Assembly (NCBI RefSeq): GCF_003583985.1
Contig: NZ_QXML01000002.1
Span: forward strand, 186,001-250,000
Direction of reading: 5' to 3'
DNA length: 64,000 nt
Source of the DNA: Algoriphagus lacus
GTDB taxonomy: Bacteria; Bacteroidota; Bacteroidia; Cytophagales; Cyclobacteriaceae
Below, in pieces: positions 18,891 through 27,397 of the stretch. The stretch's first letter is position 1. Every line of letters starts with the position of its first letter. Below the pieces are notes generated by a model. That model was not told the origin of the DNA. It saw only the letters and a program-made list of their open reading frames with translations, and searched no databases. The translations under genes were made by a program, and so were the position numbers.

Positions 18891-19758
18891 GGAATGCCAT
18901 ACTTAATGTCCCGACGAGCATCAGGATTTTTGAGATGGTACTCAACTCACTAAAATGATCTTTGCGATCGGCCTGATAGACTTTCCACATAAACCACATA
19001 AAAACAGCTCCCAAAATCCCGAAATAGATAAACAGGACCGGATTGGCAATTTTAAAAGTCACAATCAGTATCGAGCAAACAAACCCAATTGCGATCAAAA
19101 AAATCACCTGTTTGGTTTTCCGGAAGCCAATCACAATGGGAAGGGTTCGGCAACCGTGCCTTCGGTCTCCAGGGCGATCTTCAATGTCCTTGATGATTTC
19201 TCGGATCAGATTGAGGAAAAAGGCGAAAATCGCATAGGTCAGGACCAGAAGTTCTGACTTTTGGTAAAAATAACCGATCAGATATACGGAAAATCCGGTC
19301 AAAAAAGCGACTGTGAGATTTCCGATAAAGGGTTCCCTTTTGAGACGGTTGCTATACAGCCAAAGCAGAAACGCCGCAGAAAAATTCACCAGGGCAATTC
19401 GTGGAGAAACCAAATAGCCAAGTCCAATTGCTGTGAAATTGATCAGGGAATGGAGGAAAAGAACTACCCGTCTTTTGATTCCTTTGCCCACCACTACTTC
19501 ATTGGGGCGGTTGACGTAGTCGATTTTGACGTCGTAATAATCGTTGATCATGTAGCCTGCTGCTGTGATCAGTACTGTTGAAAAAACGATCAGGTACAGG
19601 CGAAAATCCTGAAAGACTGGAAGACCCTGGGCTGTCGTTTCCACCAAAAAATAAGCGGTCATCAATTGGGCAAATGCCACCATAAGTAGGTTGACAGGCC
19701 TACTGATCCGGAAAAGGCCCCGGATAGAGATGCTGCGTTCCATACTTAGTGTGTTCAT
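18886..19758 (-). CDS. UbiA-family prenyltransferase (geranylgeranylglycerol-phosphate geranylgeranyltransferase-like)
   Basis: 290 aa with eight or nine membrane segments. The two Asp-rich motifs are present: N-D-Y-Y-D-V-K-I-D near residue 91 and D-I-E-D-R-P-G-D near residue 186, which bind Mg-prenyl diphosphate. Bacteroidota proteins of this size and motif set are usually assigned to the geranylgeranylglyceryl-phosphate synthase type, though the acceptor cannot be proved from sequence. An internal ATG at 19743 would give a protein five residues shorter. It is a single gene on the inner membrane. Confidence 0.8.
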   Translation of the reverse strand: MNTLSMERSISIRGLFRISRPVNLLMVAFAQLMTAYFLVETTAQGLPVFQDFRLYLIVFSTVLITAAGYMINDYYDVKIDYVNRPNEVVVGKGIKRRVVLFLHSLINFTAIGLGYLVSPRIALVNFSAAFLLWLYSNRLKREPFIGNLTVAFLTGFSVYLIGYFYQKSELLVLTYAIFAFFLNLIREIIKDIEDRPGDRRHGCRTLPIVIGFRKTKQVIFLIAIGFVCSILIVTFKIANPVLFIYFGILGAVFMWFMWKVYQADRKDHFSELSTISKILMLVGTLSMAFL

Positions 19759-19901
19759 CCCTTAAAAATAGGGTAATCGGGCCGGATTAAGGGTCTATTT
19801 ACCATTTATAAGACAGAAAAATCGATTCCGTAATTTTCAAAGGACCTTCTATAAGTTTTGTATAACTTCCTTTTCCCAAAATAGAATCAACCCAACTAAC
19901 C

Positions 19902-21272
19902 ATGAATAAAGAACAAAAACAGTCAAGGAGAGAATTTATCGCCCTCACAGGCGGGGCTTTGGCAGGCTCACTTTTTCTCCATCCCGTAGCCCAGGCGCTT
20001 TCAATTTTTGACAAGCCGGGACAAAAAATGAAACTTGCCCTTGTCGGAACCGGTGTGAGAGGTCTGGCTATGTGGGGCAGAGATGTGATTCGAGCTTACA
20101 AGGATCAGGTGGAGTTTGTGGGACTTTCGGACAAAAACGAAGGCCGGATGAAGGTGGGAAAAGAATACATGGGGGTAGATTGTCCACTTTTCCTGAAGGC
20201 AGACCAAATGCTCAAGGAAACCAAGCCGGATGTACTCATCGTCACCACGATGGACAGCACACATCATGAATTTATCATCATGGGGCTGATGGCAGGCATG
20301 AATGTGATTTCCGAAAAACCTATGACCACTGATGAGGTGAAGATGCAGGCTATACTCGATGCAGAGCGAAAATCTGGAAAAAAACTCATCGTGACGTTCA
20401 ACTACCGCTATTCCCCTCACCGCCAAAAACTCTATGAACTCCTGCGCGCTGGAGAGATCGGGACGATCACCTCGGTGGATTTCCACTGGTATTTGGATAC
20501 TTCACATGGGGCAGATTATTTCCGCAGATGGCATGGCAGAAGAGAGTTTGGGGGAACGCTTCTCGTGCACAAGTCCACACACCATTTTGATTTGCTCAAC
20601 TGGTGGTTGGACTCAGACCCGGAGGAAGTATATGCCTATGGAGCACTGGAGTTTTATGGAAAAAACGGTCCCTTCCGATCCACGACCTGCCGAGGTTGTC
20701 CTCATGCATCGAAATGTGATTTTCACTGGGACATCACCAAAAACGAGCATCTAACCAAACTCTATGTCGAAAATGAGAAGTACGACGGATATCATCGGGA
20801 TGGCTGTGTGTTCCGCGAAGAGATCGACATCTACGATAAGATGGCCGTCCAGATCAAATACAAAAACAATGTCCAAGTCAGCTATTCACTTACCACTTAT
20901 TCTCCTTACGAAGGCTATCGAATCGCTTTCAACGGCACCAAGGGCAGATTGGAAACCTGGATCAAGGAAAGTCAGCCATGGGATGAAAAGAACGAGGACG
21001 AACTCGTTTTGGTAAAAAACTTCGGGGAGCGACATATTATCACCGTGCCTCAGGGTGGAGGAGGTCACGGGGGAGGAGATACCCGACTGAAAGACAAACT
21101 CTTCCTCGATACCAATGCTCCAGATCCATGGAGACAATCCGCTGGTAGCCGTGATGGGGCCATGTCCTGTCTGATCGGAATCGCAGCCCGCAATTCAATC
21201 GAGCAGGGCAAGCCGATTAAAATTCAGGACCTCACGGATATTCCGTTGGCGGTTTCGGGCAGAGGAGCTTAG
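19902..21272 (+). CDS. Tat-exported Gfo/Idh/MocA oxidoreductase with Cys cluster
   Basis: 456 aa. The twin-arginine signal S-R-R-E-F-I-A-L-T-G-G is textbook, with an A-Q-A cleavage site near residue 32. The Rossmann motif L-V-G-T-G-V-R-G, the E-K-P-M-T motif and H-K-S-T-H-H-F-D mark the GFO/IDH/MOCA fold. An insertion at 263-302 contains four cysteines (C263, C266, C272, C302; C-x2-C-x5-C plus D-G-C), which could bind a metal. The protein acts outside the cytosol, presumably on a sugar or glycoside. It starts divergently from the UbiA gene. Confidence 0.88.
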   Translation: MNKEQKQSRREFIALTGGALAGSLFLHPVAQALSIFDKPGQKMKLALVGTGVRGLAMWGRDVIRAYKDQVEFVGLSDKNEGRMKVGKEYMGVDCPLFLKADQMLKETKPDVLIVTTMDSTHHEFIIMGLMAGMNVISEKPMTTDEVKMQAILDAERKSGKKLIVTFNYRYSPHRQKLYELLRAGEIGTITSVDFHWYLDTSHGADYFRRWHGRREFGGTLLVHKSTHHFDLLNWWLDSDPEEVYAYGALEFYGKNGPFRSTTCRGCPHASKCDFHWDITKNEHLTKLYVENEKYDGYHRDGCVFREEIDIYDKMAVQIKYKNNVQVSYSLTTYSPYEGYRIAFNGTKGRLETWIKESQPWDEKNEDELVLVKNFGERHIITVPQGGGGHGGGDTRLKDKLFLDTNAPDPWRQSAGSRDGAMSCLIGIAARNSIEQGKPIKIQDLTDIPLAVSGRGA

Positions 21273-21318
21273 TGAAGTACGATGTAGGAGGCTAGAAATA
21301 CGAAGAATGGAAATACGA

Positions 21319-21348
21319 AATCCCGCGGGGTCGACACCTCGCGGGATT
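21319..21348. repeat. Long perfect-stem palindrome
   Basis: AATCCCGCGGGGT, a CGAC loop, then ACCTCGCGGGATT forms a 13-bp stem containing one G-T pair. No T-run follows, so it is not a classic terminator. It lies 47 bp after the stop of the oxidoreductase gene. It looks like a dispersed REP-like hairpin. Confidence 0.6.
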
Positions 21349-21492
21349 ATTAATATTGACCTCAAGGAATGGGAGTTTTTCCGACATTTCCTTTGGAATC
21401 TTTTCTTCGCAATTGTCGCGACCGGGTTTAAAAAACCACTGAAAAAGGAACCTAGATTTCCATTTCAAAAAGGACTAAAAGTCATTAGAAAA

Positions 21493-21524
21493 AGAAAAGG
21501 TCAGGACGTCCATCCTGACCCTCC
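21493..21524 (-). terminator. Intrinsic terminator of the amidohydrolase gene
   Basis: An 8-bp perfect stem GGTCAGGA/TCCTGACC with a 6-nt loop. Read on the minus strand it ends in TTTTCTTTTT. It lies 12 bp beyond the stop codon at 21532. Confidence 0.8.
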
Positions 21525-21531
21525 CCAAAAT

Positions 21532-23112
21532 TTACTGCTGTTGTTTCTGGGCCTTGACCATGTTTTTGACATCCTGACGGAGTTTCTCGGCATCGTAGAT
21601 GATCCCGTCTTTGATGGTATATTTGATTCCGCCCACCCGTTCCAATTGATTGGTTTCATCATTAAGCTTCAAAAATCCTGTCCCATACAGAACCTTGAGG
21701 TTTTCGATGGGATTTTCATCAACAATCACCAAGTCTGCCAAAAGTCCTGGACGGATAACCCCATATTCTATTGGTTTACCCTTTGGATCAAAGATAGCTT
21801 CCGCCGCATGCAAGGTTGCCCCTCTGATTACTTCGAGGGGATGAAATCCGGCTTCCTGGAGCAATTCCATTTCCTCGATGTAACCAAATCCCCACAAATT
21901 ATAAATGAATGAGGCATCGTCACTAACGGTAACCCGGCCACCTGCATTTTTGTAATCGTTGAGAAAGGACATCCATACTTTATAAAAATTTCTCCAAGCG
22001 GTTTCATCCCAAGTGGTCCAATTGTAGAAGTAGGAACCGTGGTTTTCCCTGTTTGGCGTATAGAAGTCCCAAAGCGATGGCAAGGTGTACTCTTGGTGCC
22101 ATTCGGCATTTCTTTCCCGCATCAGATCCCTACCGGCTAGGTAGGCAGTCATGGTTGGGTCGAGGATCAGATCATGTTTCAAAAATTCATCGATCAGGTC
22201 TTGCCATGGCTTGCTGCCTCTGGGGTGAATTTTATCCCATTGATAAGCTACTTGACTGAATCGGTGCTGCTCGTCATTGTAGTTAAATTCGGCAGGCCAA
22301 TGCTGAATGTCTTCGTTTTTGTAAAGAGATTCGAAAAGTCCGTAGTAGTGAGTCAGGACATCCAATCCCATTCTGGCAGCGTCCAAGGCATTCGTTTCGG
22401 CGACCATAGGTTGGGCAATGTGGGCCACAGTTCCCATCTTATTGGCATGCGCGGCATCGATGGCTGCTTGAAGGACATCCGGCGGATGGTTGAAAAATTT
22501 GATTCCATCCACTCCTTGTGTAGCTGCCCACTGAACCCATTCCCTTGCTTTTTCAGGTGTATGAACAGGACCTCCTTTCCAGTTTTCACCCGAACCCATG
22601 GTATGAAAAGCAATGATGCGGGGAGCAACGATCTGATTGGCAGCGCTTCGTTTTTTCTCACTTTGGGTCCAGGCAACGTTTTCTGCAGGCACTCCACGGA
22701 TCGTGGTGATTCCGTGAGCCAGCCACAATTTGTAAGGATATTCTGCATTTGGGGATTTTTTGGCTTCACCCACGTGAGCGTGGAGGTTGATTAATCCGGG
22801 CATTACATAGGCCCCGTGGGCATCGATTTCTTTGGTGGCGCCCTGCGGTCTGTCCGAATCTTTGATGGGTACCTTAGGCACTCCCACTTGTCGGATTTCC
22901 ACGATTTTATTGCCTTCAATCACGATATCAGCTGGGCCAGCAGGCGGTGCCCCTGTACCGTCGATTACAATGGCCCCGCGGATAATAAGCCTTTCAAATG
23001 GTCCCTCCCCTTCATCCGCCCTGCGGTCTGGGGCTGGATTAAGTTTGATTTGGGAAAATGCGGGGGGCAAGGCCAAAAGACAGGCCAGGCAAAATGTAAT
23101 GCTGTACTTCAT
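21532..23112 (-). CDS. Exported amidohydrolase (imidazolonepropionase-like)
   Basis: 526 aa with a signal peptide (FCLACLLALPPAFS). The metal-dependent TIM-barrel hydrolase signatures are in order: a composite beta-sandwich with V-I-D-G-T-G-A-P, the metal pair L-I-N-L-H-A-H-V near residue 111, V-A-H-I-A-Q, L-T-H-Y-Y-G, and D-D-A-S near the end. The C-terminal A-D-L-V-I-V-D-E-N-P-I motif is also typical. The substrate is unknown; family members include prolidase-like and carboxypeptidase-like enzymes. Periplasmic or secreted location. Confidence 0.88.
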   Translation of the reverse strand: MKYSITFCLACLLALPPAFSQIKLNPAPDRRADEGEGPFERLIIRGAIVIDGTGAPPAGPADIVIEGNKIVEIRQVGVPKVPIKDSDRPQGATKEIDAHGAYVMPGLINLHAHVGEAKKSPNAEYPYKLWLAHGITTIRGVPAENVAWTQSEKKRSAANQIVAPRIIAFHTMGSGENWKGGPVHTPEKAREWVQWAATQGVDGIKFFNHPPDVLQAAIDAAHANKMGTVAHIAQPMVAETNALDAARMGLDVLTHYYGLFESLYKNEDIQHWPAEFNYNDEQHRFSQVAYQWDKIHPRGSKPWQDLIDEFLKHDLILDPTMTAYLAGRDLMRERNAEWHQEYTLPSLWDFYTPNRENHGSYFYNWTTWDETAWRNFYKVWMSFLNDYKNAGGRVTVSDDASFIYNLWGFGYIEEMELLQEAGFHPLEVIRGATLHAAEAIFDPKGKPIEYGVIRPGLLADLVIVDENPIENLKVLYGTGFLKLNDETNQLERVGGIKYTIKDGIIYDAEKLRQDVKNMVKAQKQQQ

Positions 23113-23305
23113 GGGGTTGGTGGCTTAGGTTACTATAAAAAAGCAAAAAATTCCCATTAGATCAAATTACTGATATCCAGAATGATTTGATTGAAAAATG
23201 AGCGAAAAGAGTTTCCTTTTGATATTCAGATTGCCGCTCCTAATTAATTTGTAGAACCGAGTTTTCTTTGGGAAAATTATTGACTAGCCTCCTGTATTTT
23301 GCTTT

Positions 23306-23920
23306 TTATCTTCTGATCAACTCCAAACTTTCCTCATTCTCAATCACCTTTTCCTCATACATCAGCGTCCAACCTAGAGTATTGGTGAGTACATAGAAAT
23401 TGGTCAGTTCAGCCATCAGCCTGTCCCGTGAATTTTCCATCAAATCCGATTTTTCGATTTGGCTTCGCATCTGGGAGGAAACGGAGTTTTTGATCTTGTT
23501 GTAGTCAGCGGCATCAAAGGCATTGAAGTAGTCCTGTGTGACGTCGTAGTATTCGATCTCTGGATAAATGTTTAGGATAGGCTCGGGGATTTTTTTCAGA
23601 ATTAGTGTTTTGTTTTCCTCGTCTATTTCGGTTTCCAATTGCCGCAGGTCATACTCCACTGTTGCTTTGGCATTGACTACAACAAGAGCTTTTTTGTCTG
23701 AGCTCCAAAGGTTTAAAAACAAGTTTTGCGAGTTTTTGAAGGTGAATACTTTGGAATAGTAGCCTTCGGTCACGATCAGTTTACCGACCTGATTGACTTG
23801 TTTTTGAATCAATTCGGAGGAAGCACGGAGTTCTTCCCGTTGGGATTTGCCTTGAAAAAAATACCAAACCCCAGCAAACAAGGCCAAAGCGACAATGAAA
23901 CCAAAACCAAATTTATTCAT
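23306..23920 (-). CDS. DUF4230 domain membrane-anchored protein
   Basis: 204 aa from the ATG at 23920. A single N-terminal membrane segment (FGFIVALALFAGVWYFF) leads into a mixed alpha/beta domain with V-T-E-G-Y-Y-S-K-V-F and the long basic/acidic C-terminal helix typical of the DUF4230 family. The domain probably faces the periplasm. The function is unknown. The gene stands alone with about 100-200 bp gaps on both sides. Confidence 0.75.
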   Translation of the reverse strand: MNKFGFGFIVALALFAGVWYFFQGKSQREELRASSELIQKQVNQVGKLIVTEGYYSKVFTFKNSQNLFLNLWSSDKKALVVVNAKATVEYDLRQLETEIDEENKTLILKKIPEPILNIYPEIEYYDVTQDYFNAFDAADYNKIKNSVSSQMRSQIEKSDLMENSRDRLMAELTNFYVLTNTLGWTLMYEEKVIENEESLELIRR

Positions 23921-24021
23921 AGCAAACCGGAAAAACAGAATTTCGAAATTGTGGAAAATCCACTGTCCATGCAATTTATTGAGCTTTTGCAGGCCAAATA
24001 AAAGAGCAATCCAAACTGATT

Positions 24022-24972
24022 TTATTCAAACCTTACCGAGCTGAGCCTTTCCCTGTTTACGGAAAGTTGTAATACATCTGGGCGGGAATAGTGTCCTACA
24101 GGATCGAAGTTTTGGCGCTCCTCCAATACTCTGTTGAAATCCAGTGTCTCGATCAGCAATCCTTCCTGAAGAGCCACAGGTTCCAGAACCCATTTTCCAT
24201 CCGGTCCTGCAATGCAGCTGCCACCATCCGCCAATACTTCTGGACAGGTTTTTAAGATCACATCCAAATGAGGAGTGTTAGCCGGGAAATCCGATCGCCG
24301 CATCAAGCTAGACACGGAAATCACAAAAGACCTTCCTTCCTGTGCGATCATTCGCGTGATGTTTTCGGTATTCCGAACAGCACCTGGCCACACGGCAATG
24401 TGGAGATTTTCTCCCAAACCATAAAGGGCTGTTCGGGCGAGGGGCATCCAGTTTTCCCAGCAGTTGAGTCCACCGAGGGTAAAGTATTTCAGCGGGTGGG
24501 TTTGGAGCCCGTTTCCGTCGCCGGGTGACCAAGTCAGGCGTTCGTCGTAGGTCGGTTGTAGCTTTCGATGAACGGATCGGATTTCTCCCCTAGGATCGAT
24601 ATAGACCAAAGAGCAGTAGAGGCTATGTCCTCCCCGATCCTGAGGTCGCTCGATGATTCCGAGGTACACAGCGATCTGGTGTTTTTGAGCCAGTCCTTGT
24701 ATTTCCTTCAAGTCCCCTTTTTCGATTTGTACCGAATTTCTCGCGTAGTGGGCGTGGATTTCTTTTTGGACCCGGTCATCCCAAGCAGATGAGTGAGTTA
24801 TGGACAGCCACCAAGGATAGCCGGGTAATACTCCTTCCCCGAAGACGATGAGTTCACAGCCCTGTTTAGCAGCTTCCTGAATAGAGGATTTTATTCTCTC
24901 CAGTGTTTCGGATTTGTTACACCACACAGGTGAAATCTGAGCTAGGGCAACTTGGAGCAGGGAATCAGTCAT
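24022..24972 (-). CDS. Carbon-nitrogen hydrolase, nitrilase type
   Basis: 316 aa, cytosolic. The catalytic triad of the nitrilase superfamily is visible: Glu in E-L-I-V-F-G-E (about residue 46), Lys in H-R-K-L-Q-P-T (about 135) and Cys in G-G-L-N-C-W-E-N-W (about 169). The C-W-E-N signature and the E-R-L-T-W motif place it in the true nitrilase branch (R-CN to carboxylate and ammonia) rather than among amidases. It starts 2 bp away from an overlapping plus-strand reading, and the real xylanase start is 227 bp further. Confidence 0.88.
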   Translation of the reverse strand: MTDSLLQVALAQISPVWCNKSETLERIKSSIQEAAKQGCELIVFGEGVLPGYPWWLSITHSSAWDDRVQKEIHAHYARNSVQIEKGDLKEIQGLAQKHQIAVYLGIIERPQDRGGHSLYCSLVYIDPRGEIRSVHRKLQPTYDERLTWSPGDGNGLQTHPLKYFTLGGLNCWENWMPLARTALYGLGENLHIAVWPGAVRNTENITRMIAQEGRSFVISVSSLMRRSDFPANTPHLDVILKTCPEVLADGGSCIAGPDGKWVLEPVALQEGLLIETLDFNRVLEERQNFDPVGHYSRPDVLQLSVNRERLSSVRFE

Positions 24973-25198
24973 GGTTTCGGAAAGTTTGAGGCAATCTCGA
25001 AAAAAGTTCCTGTTTCTGAATTACCCCAGCCATCCAATATTAATCGAAGTGGTAAAATCCTCTCAAGGGCTGGACCAGGGTGGCATTTTGGTACTTTCTG
25101 GATTTTTCCACTTGGTCTTTGGGGATAAGTTCTATTTTAGATCAGTAATAGGGATAGCCAAGAATCTTTCAAAATTCCAATCCCTGAAATTACCCATT

Positions 25199-26302
25199 AT
25201 GGCCAAGCGACTAATTGTAATTCTGGTGATCATTCTTTTTTCAGGCTTTATTCCCAGCGATGAAATAGGGCTGAAAACCTATTTTGAAGATGATTTTCGG
25301 GTAGGCACTGCGGTCAATCTCGCTCAGGTAAGCGGAAAAGAGCCTGGAGCAGATTCTCTTTTATCCCTTCATTATAATTCCATCACTTCGGAAAATGGAC
25401 TAAAGTGGGCCTTAGTCCATCCTCATCCGGACCAATATGATTTTGCGTTTGGGGATGCATTTGTGGCCATGGGGGAAAAGTTGGGAGCATTTACCGTTGG
25501 ACATACGCTGGTTTGGCATCAGCAAACGCCCACTTGGGTTTTCAAAAATGAATTGGGTCAACCCCTGGATCGTGAGGCCCTTTTGGCCCGAATGGAAGAG
25601 CATATCTCTACTGTAATGGGCCGATATCGTGGCAGGATTCAGGGTTGGGACGTGGTGAATGAGGTCTTTGAAGATGACGGTACTTGGAGAAAATCTCCTT
25701 GGTATATCCTCATTGGTCCTGATTTTGTCGAACGTGCCTTTCGAAAAGCCCAGGAAATGGATCCAAAAGCGGCTCTTTATTATAATGATTACAATGTCTG
25801 GAAGCCGGAAAAGCGTGCAGCAATTCTTGCTTTGGCTAAGGACTTACGTGCCAAAGGAATCCGGATCGATGGAATAGGGATGCAGGGTCATTACCGGCTT
25901 CAGGTCCCTTCTCTCGACCAAATCGAACAGGCGATTTTGGAGATTCATCAGGCTGGATTTGAAGTGCATATTACCGAGTTGGACGTGGATGTGCTTCCAA
26001 GGCCCAGTGACTCGGCAGGAGCGGATTTGAATGTAAATTATGCAGCCTCACCCGAGTGGAATCCCTACGTTTCGGGTATTCCAAAGGAGGTGGAAAAGCA
26101 GCTTGTCGAACGCTATGCGGGATTGATGAAGTTGTTTAAGAAGCATGGGGACAAAATCGAGCGGGTGACTTTTTGGGGCATGCATGACGGCCGCACTTGG
26201 CTGAACAATTGGCCCGTGCGGGGCAGGACCAATTATCCCTTACTTTTTGACCGGGAAAAGCGGATCAAGCCGGGCTTTTGGGAGGCCATGGAAGGAAAGT
26301 AG
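25199..26302 (+). CDS. Secreted endo-1,4-beta-xylanase, glycoside hydrolase family 10
   Basis: 367 aa from the ATG at 25199, giving a signal peptide (LIVILVIILFSGFIPS); upstream in-frame codons run into the nitrilase promoter region. GH10 motifs: the TIM-barrel start F-R-V-G-T-A-V-N, H-T-L-V-W-H-Q-Q-T-P, the acid/base Glu in W-D-V-V-N-E-V-F-E, the nucleophile Glu in V-H-I-T-E-L-D, and F-W-G-M-H-D near the end. It hydrolyses internal xylan bonds outside the cytosol. There is no binding module or T9SS tail, and no SusCD pair nearby, so it is a lone xylanase rather than a PUL member. Confidence 0.93.
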   Translation: MAKRLIVILVIILFSGFIPSDEIGLKTYFEDDFRVGTAVNLAQVSGKEPGADSLLSLHYNSITSENGLKWALVHPHPDQYDFAFGDAFVAMGEKLGAFTVGHTLVWHQQTPTWVFKNELGQPLDREALLARMEEHISTVMGRYRGRIQGWDVVNEVFEDDGTWRKSPWYILIGPDFVERAFRKAQEMDPKAALYYNDYNVWKPEKRAAILALAKDLRAKGIRIDGIGMQGHYRLQVPSLDQIEQAILEIHQAGFEVHITELDVDVLPRPSDSAGADLNVNYAASPEWNPYVSGIPKEVEKQLVERYAGLMKLFKKHGDKIERVTFWGMHDGRTWLNNWPVRGRTNYPLLFDREKRIKPGFWEAMEGK

Positions 26303-26376
26303 TGGTTTGTCTTTAGTTTATCGTACCCAGCCATTATCCTGGATTAAAAAATCAACTTCCAGGGGGTGACAAAGAC

Positions 26377-26409
26377 AAAAAAAGCGGTTCCTGAGAAACC
26401 GCCCTTTTT
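26377..26409. terminator. Bidirectional terminator between xylanase and ROK genes
   Basis: The stem GCGGTTC/GAAACCGC (six pairs, then C-G across a CTGA loop) is flanked by a run of seven A on one side and CCCTTTTT on the other, so it can work in both directions. It separates convergent genes. Confidence 0.8.
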
Positions 26410-26435
26410 GACTAAAAAACCAACTTTTAAGAAGA

Positions 26436-27296
26436 TTATATCGTCACCATGTCCGGTTCTACATCCACCAATGCCACTGCACCATGAATTGCAGTTTCAT
26501 CCATTTCTGAGATCAGTATTTTAGTGTTTGCCAATACGGTTTTATAGGCGAAGGTATCCAGTGTTTCAAAAAGAGATTTTTTGAACAGTGGGAAAGTTTT
26601 GCGGATCGAGCCACCCAACACAATAGCCTCAGGAGCGAGTGAATACATGATTACCTTGAGCAATTCTCCTAAGTGGTGCCCGAATTCCTCGAATGCCCGA
26701 ATGGCAACTTCATCTCCAATCAGAGCCTGTTTTGCCAAGGCTTTAGGTTTGCTGTGGTAGAAGTTTTGGAAAAATTTTCCGGAGCAGTAGTATTCGTAAT
26801 TGTTGTCCAGATAGGAAGCGCTACACCATTCTCCGGCTGCAGAGAAAAGACCTGAATAAAGTTGACCGTTAATTACAATTCCACCTCCGGTGCCAGTACC
26901 CAGCGTGATCCCTACCAGATTTTTATAGGGTTTTCCAACTCCGTATTTGTGGACTCCAATGGCAAAGCAATTGGCGTCATTGTTGACAAAAACTGGCTTT
27001 CCAAACCGTCCAGTGAGGAATTTTTTCAGCTCGACATGCTGGAATGAAGGGATGTTAGCGAGTCCCAAGACGATCCCCTCACGGGTATCCACGAGTCCAG
27101 GAATGCCAATTCCGATTCCAACAAAATCATAATGCGCGTAAGTTTCGATAAAAGAAGCAATTGTTTCCAGGATAAATTCCTGACTCTCCAAAGCAGGGGT
27201 TGGGATAGAGCGAATGTCTTCGAGATGTCCTTTGACAAGGACTCCGCCTTTGATTCCGGTACCTCCGATATCTAATCCTAAAATGGCTTTTTCCAT
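26436..27296 (-). CDS. ROK family kinase/regulator-like protein
   Basis: 286 aa. The N-terminal phosphate loop L-D-I-G-G-T-G-I-K-G-G-V and the second nucleotide motif G-I-T-L-G-T-G-T-G-G-G-I are those of ROK sugar kinases. No helix-turn-helix domain precedes them, so it is a kinase rather than a repressor. The canonical C-x-C-G-x2-G-C-x-E zinc motif is missing; the region reads G-E-W-C-S ... Y-Y-C-S-G. It lies downstream of the NagB fusion on the same strand, which favours an amino-sugar or glucose substrate. A hairpin separates the two genes. Confidence 0.8.
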   Translation of the reverse strand: MEKAILGLDIGGTGIKGGVLVKGHLEDIRSIPTPALESQEFILETIASFIETYAHYDFVGIGIGIPGLVDTREGIVLGLANIPSFQHVELKKFLTGRFGKPVFVNNDANCFAIGVHKYGVGKPYKNLVGITLGTGTGGGIVINGQLYSGLFSAAGEWCSASYLDNNYEYYCSGKFFQNFYHSKPKALAKQALIGDEVAIRAFEEFGHHLGELLKVIMYSLAPEAIVLGGSIRKTFPLFKKSLFETLDTFAYKTVLANTKILISEMDETAIHGAVALVDVEPDMVTI

Positions 27297-27330
27297 TCGC
27301 GTAGGTTTATTGTAAGGTTAATCGATCGGT

Positions 27331-27369
27331 TAAAAACAGAAAGCCGTCAGGAATTTCCTGACCGCTTTC
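27331..27369 (-). terminator. Terminator-like hairpin after the NagB fusion gene
   Basis: A 13-position stem (one mismatch) GAAAGCCGTCAGG/CCTGACCGCTTTC with an AATTT loop. On the minus strand it is followed by TGTTTTTAA. It would attenuate read-through into the ROK gene. Confidence 0.7.
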
Positions 27370-27397
27370 GGCAAGTGGATTGGTTCTTATTTTGGAA

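Noticed and set aside
21307..21912. 201-codon plus-strand reading after the second oxidoreductase
   Set aside because: It runs through a palindrome and a terminator and then antisense to the amidohydrolase.
24971..25198. N-terminal extension of the xylanase
   Set aside because: It would place 76 residues before a clean signal peptide at the ATG 25199.
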